NCBI GenBank assembly: GCA_004551485.1
Contig: SBLD01000002.1
Span: forward strand, 405,256-469,255
DNA from: Billgrantia azerbaijanica
GTDB lineage: Bacteria; Pseudomonadota; Gammaproteobacteria; Pseudomonadales; Halomonadaceae
Direction: 5' to 3'
DNA: 64,000 nt
Numbering within the stretch: the first letter of the stretch is position 1; each line of letters opens with the position of its first letter. Both the position numbers and the translations under genes were made by a program. Under the pieces are notes generated by a model, which saw nothing but the letters and a program-made list of their open reading frames with translations, was not told the DNA's origin and did not search any database. Below are positions 10,876 through 22,560 of the stretch, one piece after another.

Positions 10876-13527
10876 ATGAGACGCAAGCTGACTTTCGCCA
10901 CCCTGCTGTCGCTGTCGGTCGCGAGCCCCGTGACCTGGGCGCTCGGCGTGGGTGACGTGGAGGTGCGCTCTTCGCTCGATGCGCCGCTCGAGGCCGTGAT
11001 TCCGTTGGTCGACGTTGCGGACCTCGAGCCGCACCTGCTCAAGGTCTCGCTGGCGGAGGCAACGGCTTTCGAGCGCGCCGGGCTCGAGCGCACGCCATTG
11101 GCGGCGAGCGTCGACATGGCGGTGCGCCAGCGCCGGGGGCGCTGGGTGGTGGAGCTCACCAGCGAACGGCCGGTGCGCGAACCCTGGCTGGACCTGCTGC
11201 TGCGCTTCGACTGGCCGGATGGCCGCCTGCTGCGCGAGGTCACCCTGCTGCTCGACCCGCCCAACTACGACGAGCTGCCCGTCCTTGCCGGCTCCCCGTC
11301 CCGCCCCGCCCAGGTCGCCGACCCGGGGCCGGTCCCTGCATCGAGCACGACCGCCGGTGACTCCCGCTCCAGCGCGACTCCGTCGAGCGATGCAGGGCGT
11401 GGTGCGACCTGGGTCGGCAGCGGCGACACCCTGTGGTCGGTGGCCAGCCGCCTGCGCCCGGACGCGTCCATCGGCATGGACCAGATGATGGTGGCGCTGA
11501 TCGAGGCCAATCCCGAGGTCTTCCCCTCCGGCAACATCAATGCCATGCGGGCCGGCCATACGCTGGCGGTCCCTTCCCGGGAGGCGATCCTGTCGCGCTC
11601 GGCGGAGGAGGCCGACCGCATCGTGGCCGCCATGAACCAGGCCTGGTCCAGCCGTGACAGCGGGGCGCCGGCACCGGTATCACTGCAGGGCGCAGCGGTA
11701 TCGCGCGACGTGGCCAGTGCGCCGGTAACGCAGGACGGGCCCTCTGGCGGGGCCTCGTCGGCGCCGGAAACGGCAGGGGCCGCCACCGAGCCCGATGAGC
11801 CGCCCCGCCTGACCCTGCTCAGCGACGCGGAGCTTGCCGCCGAGGCGGCGGCACGGACGGCACCGGACGAGAACGAGCCGGCGCCGCCGGCCACGGCGCT
11901 CGATCCCGACATCGTGGCACATCTCGCCAGTCCCGAGCTGGCGCTCATGAGCGACGCATCGCGCCTGGAGGCCCGCTGGCAGGAGCGCCGCCAGGCCCTG
12001 GAGGCCGAGCGTGACGCGTTGCACGATGAACTGGGCGGGCTGCGCGAGGAGCTCGATGCCCTGCGCACCCAGATGGCGGCGCTGCTGGCCGAGCGTGCGG
12101 CGGAGTCGAGCGAGACGGCCGTTGTTGCGCCAGCGACCGACGGCCGTGACGATGAGCGCGAGGCGCCATGGTGGGGGGCCGTCTATCCGGCCGAGGCGGA
12201 GGGCCGGCTGCTGCTGCTGGGCGGTGCCGGGATCGCTGCGCTGCTCGGCCTGTGGCTGTTGGTGCGCTGGCGACGGCATCGCCACGAGCCGGCGACCGCG
12301 GGGAGCTTCGCTACCCTGTCCACCGTCTCGCCGGCGACGGCGGAGCCCGATGCCCGTGCCGACATGGCGTCCATGGTCGGCGAGGCGATGGCGTTCGATC
12401 TCCAGGAGCAGCCGAGCATGCCCCAGGCGGAGGCGATCAACGAGGCCGACATCTTCATGGCCTACGGTCGCTACGACCAGGCGCGCGAGCTCCTCGAGGC
12501 GGGCATTGCGCGCGACCCCTCGCGCCAGGACCTGCGCTTCAAGCTGTTGACGGTGTGCGTCGAGCAGGGTGACCGGCATGCGGCCGAGCGGGAGGCGCGC
12601 TGGCTGCGCGACAATGCCGAGCCCGCACTGGTCGGCGAGGTCGAGCGCCTGATGGCGCGCCAGGCTCCCGACGGGCCGGCATCGCTGGAGCCGTCCGAAC
12701 CCGCGCCGCCCCGTGCGTTCGAGGCCGACGAGCCGGCTGGCGAGACGCCGGGCCGTGCAGCGCCCGCAGCGGAGCCCGAGGCACCGGCAGGCCTGACGAC
12801 GCGCCACGCCGAGACGGCAGCAGGCGACGATGCCCGGGAAGGCGAGACACAGGCGGCTGCTGGCGCCGTCGAGGAGACGCCAGGCGACGACCAGGCAGTT
12901 TCACCTGCCAGAGACGACGACTGGCCGACACTGCCGATGGCCTTCGACACCGAGCCGCGTCAGCCGAGCGAGGACGAGGGGGAGTGGTATCCGGACGAGG
13001 AGGGGGCGGCGCCGACGGCGGGGAATGACGAGGCCGAGCCGGCTCCGGACGGGTTCGATCCCGCCGAGCGGGCGCCCAACGTCATCGACTACCAGCCGCC
13101 GGCGCTCGATCCGGAACCGGCGGCCCGCGAGGAGACCCCCATGCAGCCCAGCGTGGAGTTCACCCCGCCCGACGGCGCCGTCTCGCCGGGCGAGACAACG
13201 GCATCAGCCCCGGTCGGACCGGGAGAAGAGCCGGTCGAATTCGAGGAAGCCGGCGATGCCGGCCCGGGTGAGCCGCTCCCCGGGCTTTCACCGACCCCGG
13301 AGGAGGAGTGGGAGGTCGAGGAGGTGGCCTTTCCGCCGCTGGACGACGATAATGGGCGGCCGTTCAATGCCGATGTCGCCGGCGACAGCCTCGACGAGGC
13401 GCGTCAGCTGATGGCGGACGGTGAGAAGGAGCGCGCCCGGGCGCTGCTGCAGCGGCTGCTCGTCGAGAGTGACGACGACGAACTGCGCAATGCCGCCCGG
13501 AGTCTGATCGATCACCATCGTCTGTGA
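10876..13527 (+). CDS. fimV: FimV/HubP-type polar hub protein
   Basis: 883 residues. The order is: signal peptide (about 1-22), conserved FimV N-terminal domain beginning LGVGDVEVRSSLD, LysM peptidoglycan-binding domain near 178-230 (GSGDTLWSVASRL), coiled coil near 360-410, one membrane helix near 444-464 (LLLLGGAGIAALLGLWLL), a TPR-like segment near 525-560, a very acidic low-complexity region, and the C-terminal FimV helical domain (DEARQLMADGEKERA onward). Such proteins organise cell-pole machinery such as type IV pili, flagella and chemoreceptors. The 283 bases upstream hold the asd terminator and no clear promoter. Confidence 0.9.
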   Translation: MRRKLTFATLLSLSVASPVTWALGVGDVEVRSSLDAPLEAVIPLVDVADLEPHLLKVSLAEATAFERAGLERTPLAASVDMAVRQRRGRWVVELTSERPVREPWLDLLLRFDWPDGRLLREVTLLLDPPNYDELPVLAGSPSRPAQVADPGPVPASSTTAGDSRSSATPSSDAGRGATWVGSGDTLWSVASRLRPDASIGMDQMMVALIEANPEVFPSGNINAMRAGHTLAVPSREAILSRSAEEADRIVAAMNQAWSSRDSGAPAPVSLQGAAVSRDVASAPVTQDGPSGGASSAPETAGAATEPDEPPRLTLLSDAELAAEAAARTAPDENEPAPPATALDPDIVAHLASPELALMSDASRLEARWQERRQALEAERDALHDELGGLREELDALRTQMAALLAERAAESSETAVVAPATDGRDDEREAPWWGAVYPAEAEGRLLLLGGAGIAALLGLWLLVRWRRHRHEPATAGSFATLSTVSPATAEPDARADMASMVGEAMAFDLQEQPSMPQAEAINEADIFMAYGRYDQARELLEAGIARDPSRQDLRFKLLTVCVEQGDRHAAEREARWLRDNAEPALVGEVERLMARQAPDGPASLEPSEPAPPRAFEADEPAGETPGRAAPAAEPEAPAGLTTRHAETAAGDDAREGETQAAAGAVEETPGDDQAVSPARDDDWPTLPMAFDTEPRQPSEDEGEWYPDEEGAAPTAGNDEAEPAPDGFDPAERAPNVIDYQPPALDPEPAAREETPMQPSVEFTPPDGAVSPGETTASAPVGPGEEPVEFEEAGDAGPGEPLPGLSPTPEEEWEVEEVAFPPLDDDNGRPFNADVAGDSLDEARQLMADGEKERARALLQRLLVESDDDELRNAARSLIDHHRL

Positions 13528-13563
13528 CATCATCCCACTGACCACCACGACGCCCATGGCCGA

Positions 13564-14508
13564 ATGACCCTGTTCCAACCGCTCGATGATCGCCGCCCCC
13601 TGACCGGCCGCCTCGCTCTCGGGGTGGAATACGACGGCTCTGCCTACTGCGGCTGGCAGCGCCTCAAGCACGCCGCGTCGGTGCAGGCCGCGCTGGAGGC
13701 GGCGCTCTCCAGGGTGGCCAGCCATCCGGTGAAGGTGCACGCCAGCGGACGCACCGATTCCGGCGTGCATGCCACCCGCCAGATCGTGCATTTCGATGCC
13801 CCGGCGCCGCGCTCGCAGAAGGCGTGGGTGTTCGGCGTCAACGCCAACCTGCCGCGCGACATCGCCATCCGCTGGGTGCGCGAAGTGCCGGACGACTTCC
13901 ATGCGCGTTTCAAGGCACTGGCGCGGCGCTACCGCTACGTACTGCTCAACCAGCCGAGCCGCCCGGTGCTGGAGCGGGCCAACGTCACCTGGTGCCGCGA
14001 CCCGCTCGACGCCCAAGCCATGCATCGCGCCGCCCAGGCGCTGGTGGGCGAACACGACTTTTCCGGCTTCCGCGCCGCCGGCTGCCAGTCGAAGACGCCC
14101 TGGCGCCACCTGCACTTCATCGAGGTGCACCGTCACGGCCCGCTGGTGGTGGTCGACGTGCAGGGCAACGCCTTCCTGCACCACATGATCCGCAACATCG
14201 TCGGGGCCCTGGTCACGGTGGGACGCGGCGAGCGCGACGAGACGTACCTGGCGGAGCTGCTGGCGCTCAGGGACCGGACGCTGTCCGACGTCACCGCGCC
14301 GGCCTGCGGGCTGCACTTCGTCGACTCGCTCTACGACGAGGCCTGGGGCCTGCCGCGCGAGCCGCTGGGCCCCAACCTGCTGGCCTTTCTCGGCGAGTGG
14401 ACCGGCGAGCGGCCGTTGCCCGACTGCCCCTGGGTTGAATTCCGCCGCGGCCGGCCGCTGGCCGAGGTGGTGGTGTCCGGGGAGACCGCGGAGGAGGGTG
14501 ACCAATGA
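13564..14508 (+). CDS. truA: tRNA pseudouridine(38-40) synthase
   Basis: Modifies uridines 38-40 in the anticodon arm of many tRNAs. The catalytic aspartate is Asp65 in ASGRTDSGVHA; the KTPWRHLHFIEV and MIRNIVGALVTVG blocks are also typical. At 314 residues it is a little longer than the E. coli enzyme, with an extended N-terminus and an acidic tail after the core. Its stop overlaps the start of trpF by four bases (ATGA), which implies translational coupling. Confidence 0.95.
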   Translation: MTLFQPLDDRRPLTGRLALGVEYDGSAYCGWQRLKHAASVQAALEAALSRVASHPVKVHASGRTDSGVHATRQIVHFDAPAPRSQKAWVFGVNANLPRDIAIRWVREVPDDFHARFKALARRYRYVLLNQPSRPVLERANVTWCRDPLDAQAMHRAAQALVGEHDFSGFRAAGCQSKTPWRHLHFIEVHRHGPLVVVDVQGNAFLHHMIRNIVGALVTVGRGERDETYLAELLALRDRTLSDVTAPACGLHFVDSLYDEAWGLPREPLGPNLLAFLGEWTGERPLPDCPWVEFRRGRPLAEVVVSGETAEEGDQ

Positions 14509-15158
14509 CGAGCGAATCTCCAGCGCCCCTGGTGCGCACGCGCGTCAAAATCTGCGGCCTGACCCGCGAAGCCGACGTCGACGCCGCTGTGGCCCTCGGC
14601 GCCGATGCCCTTGGCTTCGTGATGTGGCCGGGCAGCAAGCGGGCCCTCGATGAGGCGCGCCTGGCGATGCTTGCCGCCCGCGTGCCGGCCTTCGTCACGC
14701 GGGTGGGGCTGTTCGTCGACCAGGACCCGGCGCTGATCGCCCGCTGCGCCGAGCACCTCGACCTGCTGCAGTTCCACGGCAACGAGGCGCCGGCCTTCTG
14801 CGCGGGTTTCGTCCGCCCCTGGATCAAGGCGCTGCGCATGCGCGACGGTCTCGACCTGCACGCGGCCGCCGCGGCCTACGCGGATGCCCAGGCGCTGCTT
14901 CTGGATGCCTACCGGCCCGGCGTGCCGGGCGGCACCGGCGAGACCTTCGACTGGTCGCGGATCCCCGCAAGCCTGGCAAAACCTGTTATTCTCGCCGGTG
15001 GGCTGACCCCGGACAACGTGGGCGAGGCCATCGCCGCCGTGCACCCCTTCGCGGTCGACGTCTCCGGCGGTGTGGAGGCCTCGCCCGGCCGCAAGGATGC
15101 CCGGCGCCTGGCGGCCTTCTTCGCGGCGGTGCGGGGCGCCGATCGCGGTGCGTACTGA
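14505..15158 (+). CDS. trpF: Phosphoribosylanthranilate isomerase
   Basis: A monofunctional enzyme of tryptophan biosynthesis that converts phosphoribosylanthranilate to CdRP. The 217-residue beta/alpha barrel shows VKICGLTREADVDAA with the catalytic cysteine (Cys17), ALGFVMWPGSKR, the GGTGETFDW phosphate loop and ILAGGLTPDNV. It starts inside the truA stop and is followed by trpB after 73 bases. trpF apart from trpC, next to truA, is normal for this lineage. Confidence 0.96.
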   Translation: MTSESPAPLVRTRVKICGLTREADVDAAVALGADALGFVMWPGSKRALDEARLAMLAARVPAFVTRVGLFVDQDPALIARCAEHLDLLQFHGNEAPAFCAGFVRPWIKALRMRDGLDLHAAAAAYADAQALLLDAYRPGVPGGTGETFDWSRIPASLAKPVILAGGLTPDNVGEAIAAVHPFAVDVSGGVEASPGRKDARRLAAFFAAVRGADRGAY

Positions 15159-15231
15159 GGTGCCGCTGCCGCGGCAAAGACCGCTCTTCCAATCCCTGTC
15201 CCTACACTGGTGACCCTGTGAGGTGTCTTTC

Positions 15232-16446
<1,215 letters not shown>

Positions 16447-16454
16447 GGATGCCG

Positions 16455-17270
16455 ATGAACCGTATCGACCAACGCTTTGCCGATCTCAAGGCCCAGGGCC
16501 GCCGCGCGCTGATCCCCTATCTCACCGCCGGCGATCCGGCGCCCGAGCACACCGTCGGTTTCATGCACGCCCTGGTGGCGGCCGGTGCCGACGTCATCGA
16601 GCTGGGCGTGCCGTTCTCCGACCCCATGGCCGACGGCCCGGTGATCCAGAAGGCGTGCGAACGGGCCTTGCAGCACGGCGTGCGCCTTACGCACCTCTTC
16701 GACATGGTGCGCGAGTTCCGCCAGACCGACCGCGAGACGCCGGTGGTACTGATGGGCTACCTCAATCCCGTCGAGCGCATCGGCCTCGAGGCCTTCGCCG
16801 AGCAGGCCGCCGCGGCCGGCGTCGACGGCGTGCTCACCGTGGACATGCCGCCGGAGGAGGCCGAGGAGTTCGGTCCGGCGCTCGAGGCGCGCGGGCTCGC
16901 CTCGATCTTTCTCGTCGCCCCTACCACTTCCCGCGAGCGGGCCGCTACAATATGCGCCCACGGCGAGGGCTACCTCTACTACGTGGCACTCAAGGGCGTC
17001 ACCGGCGCGGCGACCCTCAACGCCGCGGACGTCGCCGAGCACCTGGCACCGCTGCGCGAGCTGACGACGCTGCCGCTGTGCGTGGGCTTCGGCATTCGCG
17101 ACGGTGCCTCGGCCGCGGAGGTCGGCAAGGTGGCCGACGGGGTGATCGTGGGCTCGGCGCTGGTCAATCGCATTGCCGAGAACGCCGAGCGCCCGGAGGC
17201 GATCCCGGAGGCGCTGCAGGCGGTGCTCGGCGAGATGCGCCAGGCCCTGGACGCGCTTCCGCCCCGCTGA
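16455..17270 (+). CDS. trpA: Tryptophan synthase alpha chain
   Basis: Cleaves indole-3-glycerol phosphate and channels indole to TrpB. Of 271 residues, the catalytic Glu49 ([11 protein letters not shown]) and Asp60 (MADGPVIQ) match the numbering of the family. The [11 protein letters not shown] and [15 protein letters not shown] blocks are present. Of two near ATGs (16449, 16455) the second is preferred because GAGG ends six bases before it. Confidence 0.96.
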   Translation: MNRIDQRFADLKAQGRRALIPYLTAGDPAPEHTVGFMHALVAAGADVIELGVPFSDPMADGPVIQKACERALQHGVRLTHLFDMVREFRQTDRETPVVLMGYLNPVERIGLEAFAEQAAAAGVDGVLTVDMPPEEAEEFGPALEARGLASIFLVAPTTSRERAATICAHGEGYLYYVALKGVTGAATLNAADVAEHLAPLRELTTLPLCVGFGIRDGASAAEVGKVADGVIVGSALVNRIAENAERPEAIPEALQAVLGEMRQALDALPPR

Positions 17271-17345
17271 GGTGCTCCTCGCCCGAGCGAACCCATCTTC
17301 GCCCGGCCCGGCCGGGCGCAACAGCCTACGGAAGCCCTATCTGAC

Positions 17346-18371
<1,026 letters not shown>

Positions 18372-18376
18372 TCGCC

Positions 18377-19672
18377 GTGAGCCACGACGCAACGCCCCGC
18401 ACCCTCGATGCCTGGCTGGCCCGGCTGGAGGCCGCGCATCCGGTGGGCATCGATCTCGGCCTCGAGCGCGTGGCCGAGGTGGCGCGCCGCATGGGACTGG
18501 CGGGCAGGCTGCCCGCCAGCCGCGTGATCAGCGTGGCCGGCACCAACGGCAAGGGCTCCACCGTGGCCATGCTCGAGGCGCTGGCCCGTGCGCACGGCCT
18601 CGCCACCGCGACCTACACCTCGCCCCATCTGCTGCGCTACAACGAGCGGTTGCGCCTCGACGGGGCGGAAGTTGACGACGCCACCCTGATCGCCGGCTTC
18701 GAGGCGGTCGAGGCGGCCCGCCTCGCTCCCGAGCCGGTGAGCCTGACCTACTTCGAGGTGGGCACCCTGGCGGCGCTGTGGGCCATCGCCCGGCGCCGGC
18801 CGGACCTGGCGATCCTCGAGGTGGGCCTCGGTGGTCGCCTGGACGCGGTGAACGTCATCGATGCCGATGTGGCGGTGATCACCACCGTGGCCCGCGATCA
18901 TGCCGCCTATCTGGGGGACGACCTCGACGGCATCGGGCGCGAGAAGGCCGGCATCCTGCGCGCCAAGCGGCCGGCAGTGCTGGGCAGCGTCCGGCTGCCG
19001 GCCGGCGTGCATGACGTGGTGCGGGAGAAGGGCGCCGTACCCTATACCCTGGGTGACCACTTCCGGCGCGGTGAGCCGAGCGCGAAGGGCTGGCGCTGGG
19101 TAGGCCGGGACACGGTGGGCGAGCTCCTGGACCTTAGCGACTTGCCCGATCCCGGTCTGCCGCTGGATAACGCCGCCACCGCGTTGCAGGCACTGGCGTT
19201 GGTGGGCGTCGAGCTGGAGGCGGTTGCCTGCGGCCGGGCGCTGGGCAGCGTGAGCCTGCCGGGACGCATGCAGTGGCTGGGACAGTGGTGTCTGGACGTG
19301 GGCCACAACCCCCACGCCGCGGCCTACCTGGCCCGGCGCCTGGCGGCCCGGCCCTGCGCCGGGCGCACCTGGGTGCTGCTGGGCATGCTCGCCGACAAGG
19401 ATGCCGACGGGGTGATCGCCGCCCTGGCGCCGGTCGCCGACGCCTGGGTGCCCGTCACCCTGGCCGGCGAGCGGGCCCGACCGGCGACGGATCTCGCCGA
19501 ACGGCTCGCGGCGCACGGGGCAACGGTAGCCTGGCTGGCCGAGGCGCCGGAGGCGGGCGCCGAGTGGCTGGCCCAGTGTCTCGCCCCGGAGGATCGCGTG
19601 CTGGTGTGTGGCTCCTTCTTCACCGTGGCGGCCATACTGGCATGGAAGCAGTCCGGCGCGACGCCGTCGTGA
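18377..19672 (+). CDS. folC: Bifunctional dihydrofolate/folylpolyglutamate synthase
   Basis: Adds glutamate to dihydropteroate and to folates. 431 residues of the Mur-ligase type: ATP-binding P-loop VAGTNGKGSTVAML near 50-63, the folate-site TSPHLLRYNERL, and the LEVGLGGRLDAVN motif. The C-terminal domain begins around LDVGHNPHAAAYLARRL. It uses a GTG start. It is closely spaced with accD upstream and the SPOR gene downstream, a common gammaproteobacterial order. Confidence 0.95.
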   Translation: MSHDATPRTLDAWLARLEAAHPVGIDLGLERVAEVARRMGLAGRLPASRVISVAGTNGKGSTVAMLEALARAHGLATATYTSPHLLRYNERLRLDGAEVDDATLIAGFEAVEAARLAPEPVSLTYFEVGTLAALWAIARRRPDLAILEVGLGGRLDAVNVIDADVAVITTVARDHAAYLGDDLDGIGREKAGILRAKRPAVLGSVRLPAGVHDVVREKGAVPYTLGDHFRRGEPSAKGWRWVGRDTVGELLDLSDLPDPGLPLDNAATALQALALVGVELEAVACGRALGSVSLPGRMQWLGQWCLDVGHNPHAAAYLARRLAARPCAGRTWVLLGMLADKDADGVIAALAPVADAWVPVTLAGERARPATDLAERLAAHGATVAWLAEAPEAGAEWLAQCLAPEDRVLVCGSFFTVAAILAWKQSGATPS

Positions 19673-19700
19673 TGCGCCGCGGCCGGGGCAGGAGGGCAAG

Positions 19701-20399
19701 ATGAAATACGGAATGCGTGAACGAATCAGCGGGGCGGTGATCCTGATCGCTCTCGCCGTGATCTTCGTCCCCATGCTGTTCGACGAGCCAGCGCCGCGCG
19801 ACGAGCGCCCCGAGCCGATGCTGACCATCGAGCAGCCGGTGCCCGTGGAACGACGCGACGTCCCGGACCCGGAACCGCCGGCCAGCCTGGGCGAGATCGC
19901 CCCGCCCACGGCGCCCGAGAACGATGACGTGGCGGAGGCGGGCGTCGCCGGCGAGGGAGGCGAGACGCCGCCGGTAGCGCAGCCAGCCCCAGCCGAGGAC
20001 GCGCCGGTGGTGGACGTACCGCAAGACGTGCCGCTCGTTGAAGAGGAGGCGAGCGGCGAGGCGGCGCCGTCGTCACCGAGCGAGGATCCCATTGCCGAGC
20101 TGGCGCGTGCCGCCACGCAGCGCGCCGAGCGCGCGGCCGAGACGTCGGCGCCCGCCCAGTCCGCCGCGGCGGGTGAGTGGGCGGTGCAGGTGGGCAGCTT
20201 CGGCGAACCCGCCAATGCCGAGCGCCTCGAGGCGCAGCTCAAGGAGCAGGGCTATGCGGCCTACCGTCGCCAGCGCGATAATGACCTGACCACGGTCTAC
20301 GTCGGGCCCTTCGCCTCCTCGGAGGAGGGCGAGCGCGTGATGGGCGAGCTCAAGGAGGCGGTCAACCTCCAGGGGTTGCTGGTACGAGTGAAGGAATGA
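19701..20399 (+). CDS. SPOR-domain inner-membrane protein (DedD-like)
   Basis: 232 residues: a single N-terminal membrane anchor (AVILIALAVIFVPMLF), a long Pro/Glu-rich periplasmic linker, and a C-terminal SPOR domain of about 75 residues (GEWAVQVGSFGEPANAERL to the end). SPOR domains bind denuded septal peptidoglycan, so a role at the division site is likely. The start is fixed by GGAGGGCAAG before ATG. Neighbours folC and cvpA match the dedD locus of E. coli. Confidence 0.88.
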   Translation: MKYGMRERISGAVILIALAVIFVPMLFDEPAPRDERPEPMLTIEQPVPVERRDVPDPEPPASLGEIAPPTAPENDDVAEAGVAGEGGETPPVAQPAPAEDAPVVDVPQDVPLVEEEASGEAAPSSPSEDPIAELARAATQRAERAAETSAPAQSAAAGEWAVQVGSFGEPANAERLEAQLKEQGYAAYRRQRDNDLTTVYVGPFASSEEGERVMGELKEAVNLQGLLVRVKE

Positions 20400-20403
20400 A
20401 TGC

Positions 20404-20958
20404 ATGGCACTGACCTGGATCGACTGGCTGTTCCTGGCCGTGCTGGCCGCTTCCACCCTGGCCGGCGTGGTACGCGGCCTGATCCGCGAGGCGCTGGGGC
20501 TCGCCGCCTGGATCACGGCGCTGCTCGCGGCACGGCTGCTCGCCGAGCCGGTGGCCGACCTGCTGAGCGGGGTCATCGACAACCCCGACGGGCGTCTGGT
20601 GCTCGCCTTCGTGCTGGTGATCCTCGGCGTGGTGCTGCTGTGCGGCGTGATCATTCGCATGCTGCACGCGGCCGCGGAGTGGGTCGGCATGGGGCTGTTC
20701 AATCGCCTGGCGGGGGCGGCCTTCGGCGTGGCGCGCGGGGCGGCGATCCTCGTGCTCGCCACCATCCTGATCAGCCTGACGCCGCTCGTCCAGCTCCAGG
20801 CCTGGCAGGAGGCCGAGCTCCGGCCCACCTTCGAGCAACTGCGCGACTGGGCGGTGAGCCACCTGGAGGCGTGGGAAGGGCGCATTCCCGAACCGTCGCA
20901 GGCGCTCCGGGAGATCTCCCTGCCCGGCAGCGACCGCGCCAGCGATATGACAGACTGA
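20404..20958 (+). CDS. cvpA: CvpA family membrane protein
   Basis: 184 residues with four hydrophobic helices in the first two thirds (for example WIDWLFLAVLAASTLAGVV and LVLAFVLVILGVVLLCGVI) and a charged C-terminal tail. This matches CvpA, an inner-membrane protein first linked to colicin V production and now to envelope stress tolerance. It lies four bases after the SPOR gene and upstream of purF, the classical cvpA-purF pair. Confidence 0.92.
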   Translation: MALTWIDWLFLAVLAASTLAGVVRGLIREALGLAAWITALLAARLLAEPVADLLSGVIDNPDGRLVLAFVLVILGVVLLCGVIIRMLHAAAEWVGMGLFNRLAGAAFGVARGAAILVLATILISLTPLVQLQAWQEAELRPTFEQLRDWAVSHLEAWEGRIPEPSQALREISLPGSDRASDMTD

Positions 20959-21031
20959 TGAATCCGGGCGGGCCGCTGGCGGGCCGCCTCGACTCTTTAA
21001 AGCAAGTTCCAGGCAAGCGAGGTAAGGTGGA

Positions 21032-22552
21032 ATGTGCGGTATCGTGGGCCTTCTGGCCAAGCAGACCGTGAATCAGGCGATCTACGACGCCTTGACGGTG
21101 CTCCAGCACCGCGGCCAGGATGCGGCCGGCATGATGACCTGGAACGAGGGGCGTTTCCTGCTGCGCAAGAGCAACGGTCTGGTGCGCGACGTCTTCCACA
21201 CCCGCCACATGGCGCGCCTCAAGGGCAACCTCGGCATCGGCCATGTGCGCTACCCCACGGCGGGCTCGTCGAGCGAAGCGGAGTCGCAGCCGTTCTACGT
21301 CAACTCGCCCTACGGCATCTGCCTGGCGCACAACGGCAACCTGACCAATTCCGAGCAGCTCAAGCAGGAGCTCTTCTCCTCCGACCTGCGCCACATCAAC
21401 ACCAGCTCCGATTCCGAGGTACTGCTCAACGTCTTCGCCCATGAGCTGGGCAAGCAGGGGCCGCACCTGAAGCCGGGCGACGTCTTCGATGCGGTGCGTC
21501 GCGTCCATCGGCGCTGCCGCGGCGGCTATGCGGCGGTGGCGATGATCAACGGCGTCGGACTGGTCGCCTTCCGCGACCCGCACGGCATCCGGCCGGTGGT
21601 GTTCGGCACCCGCGACGAGGGCACGGGGCAGGAGGTGATGATCGCCTCCGAGTCGGTGGCGCTGGACGTGGGCGGCTTCGAGCTGCACCGCGACCTGGCC
21701 CCGGGCGAGGCGATCTTCGTCGACATGGAGGGCCGCATCCACACCCAACAGTGTGCCGATGCGCCGCGCCTCACCCCCTGCATCTTCGAGCACGTCTACC
21801 TGGCGCGCCCCGATTCCATTCTCGACGGCGCCTATGTCTACGGCACGCGCATGCAGATGGGCCGCAAGCTCGGCGACCGCATCCGCAGCGAGTGGCCGGA
21901 GCACGACATCGACGTGGTGATCCCCATCCCCGACACCTCGCGCACCTCGGCGCTGGAGCTCGCCCAGCACCTGGGGGTGACCTACCGCGAGGGCTTCATG
22001 AAGAACCGCTATATCGGGCGTACCTTCATCATGCCGGGGCAGACGCAGCGCAAGAAGTCGGTGCGCCAGAAGCTCAACGCCATCGGCATCGAGTTCCAGG
22101 GCAAGAACGTGCTGCTCGTCGACGACTCCATCGTGCGCGGCACCACCTGCAAGCAGATCATCCAGATGGCGCGCGAGGCCGGCGCCAACAAGGTCTATTT
22201 TGCCTCGGCAGCGCCCCCGGTGCGCTACCCTAACGTCTACGGCATCGACATGCCGGCGGCCAGCGAGCTGATCGCCCACGGGCGCAGCGAGGCCGAGGTG
22301 GGGGAACTGATCGGTGCCGACCGTATCTTCTACCAGGACCTCGAGGACCTCAAGACGGCCTGCCGCGAGGTGAATGGCTCGTTCGACGCCTTCGACTGCT
22401 CGGTCTTCGACGGTCGCTACGTCACCGGCGACATCGACGACGCCTACCTGTCGGCCCTGGAAGCGTCGCGCAACGATGCCGCCAAGCAGCAGAGCGCTGG
22501 CGACCACGCCCTGGTGGGCGTGCACAACCAGGACGACGACATCGACGACTGA
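21032..22552 (+). CDS. purF: Amidophosphoribosyltransferase
   Basis: First committed enzyme of purine synthesis, making phosphoribosylamine from PRPP and glutamine. The N-terminal nucleophile Cys2 is exposed after Met removal (MCGIVGLL), followed by [10 protein letters not shown]. The PRPP-binding loop is [13 protein letters not shown] near residue 365. The 506 residues resemble the E. coli-type enzyme without a propeptide. It continues the cvpA transcript after a 73-base gap in which no separate promoter is obvious. Confidence 0.97.
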   Translation: MCGIVGLLAKQTVNQAIYDALTVLQHRGQDAAGMMTWNEGRFLLRKSNGLVRDVFHTRHMARLKGNLGIGHVRYPTAGSSSEAESQPFYVNSPYGICLAHNGNLTNSEQLKQELFSSDLRHINTSSDSEVLLNVFAHELGKQGPHLKPGDVFDAVRRVHRRCRGGYAAVAMINGVGLVAFRDPHGIRPVVFGTRDEGTGQEVMIASESVALDVGGFELHRDLAPGEAIFVDMEGRIHTQQCADAPRLTPCIFEHVYLARPDSILDGAYVYGTRMQMGRKLGDRIRSEWPEHDIDVVIPIPDTSRTSALELAQHLGVTYREGFMKNRYIGRTFIMPGQTQRKKSVRQKLNAIGIEFQGKNVLLVDDSIVRGTTCKQIIQMAREAGANKVYFASAAPPVRYPNVYGIDMPAASELIAHGRSEAEVGELIGADRIFYQDLEDLKTACREVNGSFDAFDCSVFDGRYVTGDIDDAYLSALEASRNDAAKQQSAGDHALVGVHNQDDDIDD

Positions 22553-22560
22553 GGGGCGCC